From positions 62,001 through 126,000 of the forward strand of contig JASBNA010000076.1 in NCBI GenBank assembly GCA_038087015.1: DNA of 64,000 bases, in the 5' to 3' direction. This stretch comes from Cerrena zonata. Its lineage: Eukaryota; Basidiomycota; Agaricomycetes; Polyporales; Cerrenaceae. The notes under the pieces were generated by a model, which saw only the letters and a list, made by a program, of their open reading frames with translations, did not search any database and was not told the DNA's origin. Below, in pieces: positions 19,195 to 27,279 of this stretch (its first letter is position 1; each line of letters opens with the position of its first letter). A program made the translations under genes and the position numbers.

Positions 19195-19473
19195 TTATTC
19201 ATAAGAGGATTTTAAAAAGCTGCCTTTTTCGATTTGAAAGCCGGGTTTGAATTTTCTCTCTTGGTTGATCTGAGTGGCAGTTTTATATTCATTAACCAAA
19301 TCTATCTTAACAAGTTCCTTCACTTTGGCTAATGTATGTGCTATGCTTGGAGATACTTTATGATATATGACCTGGTTTCTTTTTCTCAATCCTAATGCCT
19401 GGATGTTCTTGCGCACCTGAGGTGGCATCCCAATGGTCGATCTAAGTTGGGTGATTCTGTAAAACTGTGACAT
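19195..19473 (-). CDS. MRPL33: Mitochondrial ribosomal protein uL30m (Mrpl33)
   Basis: Large-subunit mitoribosomal protein of the bacterial L30 (uL30) family. The 92-residue product starts MSQFYRITQLRSTIGMPP and contains the family core: an N-terminal strand, the RSTIGMPPQVRKNIQALGLRKRNQ loop-helix, and VIYHKVSPSIAHTLAKVKELV. The open frame extends another 54 codons upstream, but this stretch is Arg/Phe-rich, unlike L30, and overlaps a GC-rich promoter region. The ATG at 19473 gives the expected short yeast protein. Family length (about 85-95 residues) and the conserved block support the call. Confidence 0.9.
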   Translation of the reverse strand: MSQFYRITQLRSTIGMPPQVRKNIQALGLRKRNQVIYHKVSPSIAHTLAKVKELVKIDLVNEYKTATQINQERKFKPGFQIEKGSFLKSSYE

Positions 19474-20662
19474 GGTCCCTTTATGTATTGGAAGAGTAGT
19501 TATCACCGCCAGGAATCGTACTGAAAATTTTTTTGGTGTGAGGAAAGAAAAATGTCGCCGACGAAACGGAAAAGAAAAAAAATTTTGGAAATCACCAACC
19601 GCGACATCGTGCGAGGGCACGGGCGCGCGCGACATTTATAAAACCCATCCACCAGCTGCCCCACCCGTGCACCAGGACCTGATTTCACGGTGACGTAAAA
19701 AGCTGCCAATTCGCAGTCAAGTCTTCTCCCGCAGCTTACAACCTCATGCTCGATCCCAGGTGATACAATTTCTGAAACAGTTGCTAATACAATTGATGAC
19801 CACCAACCTTAAGCCAGGCCGATTAATGTTTTCCAAAATAGGTTTAACCTTCTGCGGACAGCTATCTCCTGTATTTGCTAGTGGTCAAGTCAACTACTCG
19901 AAGTAAGGTTAGAGTTTATGTGATGTACGGGTGTATGCTTTTGACAGAAGCAACGCGAAATTCCAAAACACCATTACATTTATAACCAAAACAAAAACAA
20001 TGCATCAGGTGGAAAGGCTCCTTTGCCAAAAGACAGGGCTTACTGACGTTACAATAAGTCGAAGAATAAAACACGGTGACCCAAGGGCCCAGTGCCCCAA
20101 GCTAAGCACCGGGACTTTGCGTAGCAAACATCCATGTTCTAGTGTTAATAGGTTGAGGTGCCTCGAGGAATGTTTGTTTGTATTTGACAAGAATGAGTTG
20201 CAAAAAAAAAAAAAAAAAGAGGCAAAATAAACACCCCCTGATTTATGCTTAAGAATTGATGCACTCTAACGTTTTTAGTTATGATTCTCGAGGAATGATA
20301 CTAAATCAGATACTAAGTGAATGATTTGTATGGATTTGAAACCGGGAATTGTTTTGAATTTTCCAAATTTTCAGTTATTCAACTTGAGTTTCTATTTAAA
20401 AACACAATTTCAATTTTTATTAAAATCCCGCTAGGCTTATAATTTCTTTTAAATAGTTTGAGCTTTCCTTAAGTTGATTCTTTTCTCTGATTACATATTT
20501 TTGGTTTTTTTCTTTCGTTAAATATCTTTTGATCTTTTATATCGTTCTTTTTAAAACAGTGTTAAAGGTACTTTTCTGCGTTTACTAATCGCGTCCATTC
20601 ATTTATTATAAAATCTCTACCACTGTTAATTTTTGATAAAAATTTCAAAGAATTCCTTCGTT
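19474..20662. other. Intergenic promoter region with a Rap1-like site
   Basis: About 1.2 kb between two divergently transcribed genes (uL30m and the secreted protein). It contains a GC-rich block at about 19615-19690, a full Rap1-type site at 19922-19934, a poly-A run at about 20202-20218 and T-rich pyrimidine stretches at 20470-20560 just before the secreted-protein gene. A 100-codon open frame across 19931-20230 has no homology signal and is taken as chance. Confidence 0.6.
19922..19934 (-). promoter_or_regulatory. Rap1-type binding site
   Basis: The minus strand reads ACACCCGTACATC, matching every position of the classical Rap1 consensus ACACCCRYACAYM. It lies about 450 bp upstream of the mitochondrial ribosomal gene and about 730 bp upstream of the secreted-protein gene. 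Binding is inferred from the match only. Confidence 0.55.
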
Positions 20663-21487
20663 ATGCGTTATTCCAAATTATTATTGATGGCTGTTTCAGT
20701 CATGGCCGTTCCTTTTAAAAGATTTGATAATTCTTCAGTTGATGCTTTAGAATCTTCTCAAAGTTCTGGATACTCAGCTCAAGTTTATGCTGCTTCTTCT
20801 GATCCAGCTGATTCTTATCAAGTTTCCACTTCTTCTGGCCCAGATGGTACTTCCACCATTACTCAACAAAAATTCATCACCGTTACTTTAGCTTCAACTA
20901 CTTTAACCGTTCCAGCCGCTTCTTCAAGTGCAGTTGCTAACGCTAAAGTCGCTGCTGCTTCTTCTGATGATACTACTTCTACCATTACTGAATACCAAAC
21001 CCTTACTTTAAGTGATGGTTCAACTTCTTTAAAACCAACAAATACTAAAACTACCAAGGCTGCCCTTGCTTCTCAAACTGCAGCTTCTTCTGAAATTGAT
21101 ACTACTTCAACTTCAACCATTACTAAATACGTTACTATTTCTGAAGCTAACGGTTCTCAATCAGTTGAAGCTGTCACCACCACCGAAACTGGTAGCTCTG
21201 AAACTGGTGATTCTGATAGCCAAGGTAAAGCTGAATGTTCTCCAGTTACCGTCACCGTTACTGCTTCTCAAGATCCAGTCACCGTTACCGTTACTGCTAC
21301 TCCTTCAGCCACTGCTGCAAGTGCTTCTGCTAATTTAGCTGAAAAATTTGTTGCCTCTTCTTCCGCCATTGCCGCTTCTTCAAGTGCTGCTCCTTCTTCT
21401 GGCTTTAACTCTACTACCAATGGTACTTTCTACTCATCTGGTAACACCCTCGCTAGAGCCAGAAGAGGTCTTCTTTTTAACTTTTAA
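20663..21487 (+). CDS. Secreted Ser/Thr-rich cell-surface protein
   Basis: A 274-residue protein starting MRYSKLLLMAVSVMAVPFKR, a short signal peptide followed by a possible Kex2 site (KR). The rest is dominated by Ser, Thr, Ala and Val. Three imperfect repeats share a TSTIT-(aromatic or Gln)-x-T-L/V/I pattern (about residues 65-85, 103-120 and 142-160). A VTVTVTA duplication follows (about residues 197-215). This composition is typical of O-mannosylated yeast wall proteins. The C-terminus is GNTLARARRGLLFNF, which has no long hydrophobic GPI-attachment tail, so the protein is probably secreted or non-GPI wall-bound. The frame is open for ten codons upstream without an ATG, so the ATG at 20663 is the start. 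I do not know a specific named orthologue. Confidence 0.8.
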   Translation: MRYSKLLLMAVSVMAVPFKRFDNSSVDALESSQSSGYSAQVYAASSDPADSYQVSTSSGPDGTSTITQQKFITVTLASTTLTVPAASSSAVANAKVAAASSDDTTSTITEYQTLTLSDGSTSLKPTNTKTTKAALASQTAASSEIDTTSTSTITKYVTISEANGSQSVEAVTTTETGSSETGDSDSQGKAECSPVTVTVTASQDPVTVTVTATPSATAASASANLAEKFVASSSAIAASSSAAPSSGFNSTTNGTFYSSGNTLARARRGLLFNF

Positions 21488-22274
21488 ATAAGTTAATTCT
21501 GACTCCTTCTACGATTATGTTTGTTCGTTGATTCTTTTTTTTACTGTATTCTAGTTTCTGATTCTCTTTTTAACGACATTCCAGTTCTCTTCTCTATCTT
21601 GTTTTCATACCCTTTTTTTCATCTCTATTTATATACACGAAGCTTGTCTTACTCTTTTCTCTATTTAACGTCCTTGTATCTCATACTACTGAAATACATT
21701 TTTACATATACGTCTGTCTAATTGTCTAATGTTTTCGTAATAGTATGAGAAGAAGTTGACTTCTCTACTTTCATACTCTACTTTCATACCCTTTCTTTTA
21801 TGGTGTCCTTTTGATTTTCTTGTTCAAATTTATTCAATTTTTCTACTGTTTACTTGTAGCTTCGGTCGCATGTACCATTTTGCAATCAAAACAATCTTTT
21901 GAAGGGGCCCTTATTTTGAATTCGTTTAAGCAACACGATCAAGCGTGTTTAATCTTCATACGCGTTGCAATATAAATAAATATCTAAGACAAAGAAAGAA
22001 AGCAGAATAAAAGCAGCACCGCGCACTACCCTGACTCGAATCAAATCGAAATCTTAGAAAAACAACAACAACAACGACAGCAATAACAACACCACTAACA
22101 ACACCACTAACAACACCACTAACACCACCACCAACACCAGGTCCAGTATCGAAAACAGGAGCAGAAGCACAACAAATACTTTGGGTAAGTTTCTTGTTCC
22201 AGCGAAGACCGGCACACCCCATAACTTCGTTCTATATTCTCTCGATTACCTACTAGTGGTTATTCTAGCCGCCC
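21488..22274. other. Intergenic region upstream of the coiled-coil gene
   Basis: About 0.8 kb. The left half is T/C-rich (3' end of the secreted-protein gene). The right half holds an AAC/ACC-rich microsatellite at 22061-22138. No gene was recognised. Confidence 0.6.
22061..22138. repeat. AAC/ACC microsatellite in a 5' leader
   Basis: Trinucleotide-type repeat starting with AAC units, then three perfect copies of the 12-bp unit AACAACACCACT at 22085, 22097 and 22109, then ACC units. It lies 140-210 bp upstream of the ATG at 22275, so it is probably in the promoter or 5' UTR. The opposite strand has an open frame (Gly-Val-Val-Ser repeats), which is an artefact of the repeat. Confidence 0.85.
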
Positions 22275-24929
22275 ATGAGTTCACCACTTAAATACGATAC
22301 CTCCCATATAGAGGATAAGCTATCACCCATCAAACTATCCCAATTGAACCCTTATGAGAAGAAGTCAACCCCTCCATTGAATTCCAAACCTACTCCTCCT
22401 TCAAAACTTCGTAATCAAATTATTGAAGATGATGATAATAACACTAGCCCCATCAAATTGAATAAACATCCTCATGGATTGACTTCAAAACAAGAGAATC
22501 GTCGTAATACAATCCATCATATGCCTGCAATTACTCCAGTCAATCAGAAAAGTTCGAATATAAACCATGCTAATACCGTAAATCATATTAACTATTTGTC
22601 CCCTCGTTTAAGCAAGATTCAACAATTAATTGATTCCCAAAGGAAAAGAGCTGCTTTAACCTTAAATTCAACTGGTCGTACTCTAAATTCTGTTAATTTG
22701 GATCCAATAAATCAATCTTTTGATGATTATTCAAGCCCTACGCGTCCACCTCAAAAAAGGAAATTCAAACAACATCAACTACATCAGCAACTTGATAATA
22801 GTGATAAAGAAAATGAAAAGTTGAACTCATCTCCCAATAGAGACCAAGACACTGATGAACATATAAATAAAATCTCTAAACTATCAACCAATGCAAATAC
22901 AACCTCTGATAGTAAGAGAAATTCAAATGATACATTTTTTGCCAAACATGATTTAGTTGGACAATTAAGTTCAAATCGTTCCAAAAGTAATATTCAAGAT
23001 GAAAGTGATGATGACTTAGACTATGCTGAACGTAGCGACGATATATCACAAACAATGATGCCTTCTAAAAAACAAGAAATCACTGAAAATGTTAAGGAAT
23101 CTGAAGAAGATCACATTACTCCTCAACGTTACACGGAACCATTTGCACAAAGTCCGCAAACTAACCAACAAATAAGAATTAACGAAGTTTATACAAATGA
23201 TGAAAACGAGCAATACAAAACTAATAAAGAAGTTAATTTAGTTGAAGAAGTATCAAGCCCTTTAAAAGATCATGAACGAGAAACTTCTAAATTACCTGGT
23301 GATGAATTAGATGATGATATCGAAAATGAACCAACAGTTAATTTTTTGACGTCACCAAATTCCAAACCATATTTTTCCATTTCATATATTAATAAACTTC
23401 AAGCTGATCATGAACAAGAGGTGGAAGAATTAAGTAATTCCATTCGTGAAAAAGATGAACAATTGATGAGTTTATCGACTGATTTATTCTCAACAAATAG
23501 TCAATTTTTAAAATTTGACAGAGAAATTAAAGAATTGAAACAAAAGAATAAAAAATCTATTGCAAATGAAGAATCTTTAACCATTCAATTAAGACAAAAT
23601 GAGCATGAGTTGGCATCATTAATTAAAAAGATCAAAGTAAAGGAAAACTCAATAATTAAATTAGAAACTTTAATTAAAAATGATCAATTGAAGATTGGAG
23701 AATTGAATAAATCAATTGAAGAAAAAAATCAATCGTATGAAAATTTGACAAGTGAAAATCGTACATTACAGAATCGAATCGATGAATTTGAATTTAATAA
23801 TAAAGGTCATGAATTCAAATTAAAAAGTCAACAGGAAGAAATATTAGCGAAAGATAAAGAAATAAATATTTTAACCGAAGCTAATTTAGACTATAACACT
23901 AAAGTTGAAAAATTATTGAAAGAAAAGGAAGAATTGTTAACCGAGAATGGAAAATTTAATACTGAATTATTAAATTCCAAAAATTTAATTCAAGACTTAG
24001 AACAAGAAAAAGATGAAATAAATGAAAAATTATTAACTGCCAATAATAACTTAAAATTTCAACAGGATCAAATTAATAATTTAAATAATGAAAATTTGAA
24101 TAATAAAACAAAGTATGATGATTTAGTGAAAGAAGTTGAAATTTATCAAAATGATTTAACTAAGTTAGAAAATGAATACGGATCAACTAATGATGAATTA
24201 GTTAACTTGAATAACTTACAAAAACAAAATGAAGATAAAATCAAACAATTAACCAATGCCCTCAATGATTCTAATGAACGTAATGGTGAATTAAATGAAC
24301 AGCTTAATAGTAAGATGGTGGAAAAGGGAGATTTAGTTACTCAATTAACTGATTCTCAATCAAAAATTTCCAAACTAATCAAAACAATTGAAGAAAAAGA
24401 TGATTTGATTATTGCTGATACTAAAAAAATTGATGAATTGGTACAACAATTAAACGAGTTATCTAATAGATCACCATCGATAAGTCCATCAAAAGAATCT
24501 CTTTCGAAAGAGGAGTACTTATCATTAATTGAAAAAATTAAACTAGAACATCAACAAAATTTAAGTGATGAAATGCAAAAGGCAAGTGATAATTTATACA
24601 GATTATACGCCAAAAAACATGAAACTAAGGTTAATGAAATTCACGACAGACATAAAAAATCAATGAAAACCTTAAACGAAGAGATTTGGAAGAAAAAATC
24701 AGAAAATGAAAGCTTACTAAAGAAATTTGAAAATTCTGAATTCGAAAAAGAACAATTACTTAAAATAATTGAAGAACAAAATGAAAAATTGGAAATGGCT
24801 TCTTTACCAAATGGTGTATCTAATTCTACCACACCCGCTAGTTCGAGAACTCAGCAAAGGCCAATCTCAAGAAGACATCTAACTCCAAAGAAGACCAGTG
24901 GTGGTCCAACTAGAAAAAAGTTTGTATAA
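22275..24929 (+). CDS. Slk19/TACC-like coiled-coil protein
   Basis: An 884-residue protein with a disordered, S/TP-rich N-terminal third (KLSPIKLS, TPPLNSKPTPPSKL, SPTRPPQKRK) and an almost continuous coiled coil from about residue 370 to 850. It has a basic tail (SRRHLTPKKTSGGPTRKKFV). The segment after residue 740 (LSKEEYLSLIEKIKLEHQQN, then LYRLYAKKHETKVNEIHDRHKK) resembles the conserved C-terminal region of the yeast kinetochore and spindle protein Slk19 and fungal TACC proteins, as I recall that family. Slk19 links to kinetochores, the spindle midzone and the FEAR network. The length is close to Slk19 of Saccharomyces. Other long coiled-coil proteins cannot be excluded, so the name is tentative. 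Confidence 0.6.
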   Translation: MSSPLKYDTSHIEDKLSPIKLSQLNPYEKKSTPPLNSKPTPPSKLRNQIIEDDDNNTSPIKLNKHPHGLTSKQENRRNTIHHMPAITPVNQKSSNINHANTVNHINYLSPRLSKIQQLIDSQRKRAALTLNSTGRTLNSVNLDPINQSFDDYSSPTRPPQKRKFKQHQLHQQLDNSDKENEKLNSSPNRDQDTDEHINKISKLSTNANTTSDSKRNSNDTFFAKHDLVGQLSSNRSKSNIQDESDDDLDYAERSDDISQTMMPSKKQEITENVKESEEDHITPQRYTEPFAQSPQTNQQIRINEVYTNDENEQYKTNKEVNLVEEVSSPLKDHERETSKLPGDELDDDIENEPTVNFLTSPNSKPYFSISYINKLQADHEQEVEELSNSIREKDEQLMSLSTDLFSTNSQFLKFDREIKELKQKNKKSIANEESLTIQLRQNEHELASLIKKIKVKENSIIKLETLIKNDQLKIGELNKSIEEKNQSYENLTSENRTLQNRIDEFEFNNKGHEFKLKSQQEEILAKDKEINILTEANLDYNTKVEKLLKEKEELLTENGKFNTELLNSKNLIQDLEQEKDEINEKLLTANNNLKFQQDQINNLNNENLNNKTKYDDLVKEVEIYQNDLTKLENEYGSTNDELVNLNNLQKQNEDKIKQLTNALNDSNERNGELNEQLNSKMVEKGDLVTQLTDSQSKISKLIKTIEEKDDLIIADTKKIDELVQQLNELSNRSPSISPSKESLSKEEYLSLIEKIKLEHQQNLSDEMQKASDNLYRLYAKKHETKVNEIHDRHKKSMKTLNEEIWKKKSENESLLKKFENSEFEKEQLLKIIEEQNEKLEMASLPNGVSNSTTPASSRTQQRPISRRHLTPKKTSGGPTRKKFV

Positions 24930-25294
24930 ATAATGTATAGATGAATGTATAGATCGGCACCAAGTGACTCGGTATCTGACTCCTGCTTTGACTCCTCCCG
25001 CCTCCCGCTTCCCGGACCCCGGGGCGCTTTCTGACTCGGCGCACAAAACTCCGTACCCACGCACTTTCCCTGGGTCTCATCCCGGAAAAAAACTAACCAC
25101 ACTCTAATACGGCAAATCTTATTACGGTTTTCTCACACTAATGGCCTTTTACTGTCCGACTTTAAAGGAGAAAAGAAGTTTTTAAAAAAAAATCAAACGA
25201 TGCTTAATACTTTTCTTTCAGTATAGATTCATTTTTTATAGGTTGTACCATTAGATCGTGATTAAAACAGTTACTTATCTTTTTATAGAATATT
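24930..25294. other. Intergenic region with a GC-rich block
   Basis: About 365 bp upstream of LIP5. Positions about 24980-25090 are strikingly GC-rich, with CCTCCCGCTTCCCGGACCCC and GGGGCGC, against an AT-rich background. A CTCCGTACCC motif occurs at about 25049. An A-rich run lies at 25183-25191. Confidence 0.6.
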
Positions 25295-26517
25295 ATGATT
25301 TCATTAAAGACCATACTGCCCAGGAGCATTCAATACCTAAAGCCCATTCAAACCCAATTGCAACGTACTTTAGCTACAGCAGATCCTTTTAATGACGGAA
25401 AGGGATCAGAAAAGTTGAAGCAAAACCAAAAACTAAAAGACGTACCAAAACCGTTTTCTCTGATTCATTAAATAAAGGACCATCTTTCGATGATTTTATT
25501 AGTGGGAAGGCACAAGATATGGTTATCGATCCATTAGAAGCTGCCAGAGAAGGAGAACAACGATTACCCAAATGGTTAAAAGTGCCAATTCCCAAAGGTA
25601 AATCATTTCATAGTTTGAAAAAAGATGTTCGAGAATTGAAATTAGCCACTGTTTGTGAAGAAGCCAAATGCCCTAATATTGGTGAATGTTGGGGTGGTGA
25701 AAAATCGGAAGCCACTGCCACTATTATGTTGATGGGTGATACTTGTACCAGAGGTTGTCGTTTCTGTAGTGTTAAAACAAATAGAAAACCTGCAGCTCTT
25801 GATCCAAATGAACCGGAAAATACCGCTGAGGCTATTAGCAGATGGGGGTTAGGTTATGTTGTTTTAACCACTGTTGATAGAGATGATTTGGTGGATGGTG
25901 GTGCCAATCACTTGGCGGAAACTGTCAGAAAGATTAAAGAAAAGGCTCCTCAAATTTTAGTTGAAGTTTTGGGAGGTGATTTCAGAGGTGATTTAGAAAT
26001 GGCTGAAATCTTAGCTAAATCAGGTTTAGATGTTTATGCTCACAATATGGAAACTGTCGAAGCTTTGACTCCTCACGTTAGAGATCGTCGTGCTACTTAT
26101 AGACAATCTCTTTCGATTTTGGAACGTGCCAAACAAGTTAGACCTTCTTTGGTTACTAAAACTTCAATGATGTTGGGTTTGGGTGAAACAGATGAACAAA
26201 TCATGCAAACTTTAACAGACTTAAGATCCATTGGCTGTGACGTGGTTACTTTTGGTCAATATATGAGACCAACCAAAAGACATATGAAGGTTGTTGACTA
26301 TGTTAAACCAGAAAAATTCGATTACTGGAGAGATACCGCATTATCCATGGGATTCTTATACGTTGCTAGTGGTCCCTTGGTCAGATCTTCATACAAGGCT
26401 GGTGAGGCCTTCATTGAAAACGTTATTAGAAAAAGAAAGCATAACGTTGGGGAAACCCCAAGATTGAAATCTGATATCGATCCTAAACTATTATCAAAAT
26501 CCCAACCCGAAGTTTAA
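25295..26517 (+). CDS. LIP5: Lipoyl synthase Lip5, with a frame break
   Basis: Mitochondrial radical-SAM enzyme that inserts two sulfurs into octanoyl groups to make lipoate on PDH, KGDH and GCV-H. The ATG at 25295 opens a presequence ([20 protein letters not shown]), but this frame stops at 25469. The rest of the protein continues in the next frame, where [17 protein letters not shown] and the whole enzyme are intact. That part has the auxiliary cluster [12 protein letters not shown] and the radical-SAM cluster CTRGCRFC. The switch must fall between 25396 and 25469; one extra base, for example in the AAAA at 25410-25413, restores one frame. No intron signals are visible. From the first downstream Met (25519) the product would be 332 residues, without targeting sequence. 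The enzyme is needed for respiration, so a sequence error is the likeliest cause. Confidence 0.9.
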
Positions 26518-27279
26518 GCCTTTACTTACTCTTCATCTAACTGCATCAATGCAATTGTATTTATTTATTATGTTTAACGAATATAATCCTTTTTTTTTTT
26601 TTTTTTTTTTTTAGAGAATCAATTTTCCCTTTTCTTCACTTCGTCAATCCGTATATTTGTTCCATTTTATATTATCTAATGCATCTTTCTTTGAATTGGA
26701 GTACAATACTATTGTAAGTCAGTAAAATATTCGTTGCACCCTCGATAAGCATCGCAACTAGCAACCTATAAACGAGAAGTTCGATGTTTTTAGCAGTCGC
26801 TCAACCTCCTTCAGCTATTTACATGCCTATACATCCCACTTGTTCATTTGCTCCTCCCTACTTCCTTAAAGTCTATATCTTCTTCAAAGGCACGCTAGTT
26901 AATGGGTTAAACCAGCGTGACCGCGTTGTAATTTTTTGTTGCAAAACAAAAACAACTGCAATTTTGTTAGCACAGAAAAGTACTGAGATTTCATTTGTTT
27001 AGTTGAGTGCCAAATCGAGCAACCCATACATTTGACATGATCATCATTTTGTTTCGAAATATTTGACAAATTCACTGAAACATAACTTTATCTAACATTC
27101 AAAAGGTCAAAGTGTATAGATTCCGTTGCTGTTCTACTGCTGTATTTCTTCTTGTTGGTTACTTCTGCAAAAAATCGTTTATAAATTCGGGTAGTTGATT
27201 CGAAATTTTTCATCCGGGGAAGTCTTTTTAATTTAGTCAATTTGGACAGTAAAACTACGGAGTATCCTTATAATTCTAA
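26518..27279. other. Intergenic region between LIP5 and HOS3
   Basis: About 0.76 kb, with a T-run of more than 20 bases at about 26590-26612 just downstream of LIP5 and no recognisable gene. A short 72-codon open frame at 26784-27002 has no features of a protein and is not called. Confidence 0.6.

Noticed and set aside
19474..19635. 54-codon upstream extension of the uL30m gene
   Set aside because: Arg/Phe-rich, unrelated to L30 proteins, in a GC-rich promoter region.
19931..20230. A roughly 100-codon open frame upstream of the secreted-protein gene
   Set aside because: No protein-like features, A-run at its end; overlaps the Rap1-type site.
21956..22222. Gly-Val-Val-Ser-rich open frame on the minus strand
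   Set aside because: Generated by the AAC/ACC microsatellite.
26784..27002. A 72-codon open frame between LIP5 and HOS3
   Set aside because: No motif, short and without codon bias; probably chance.
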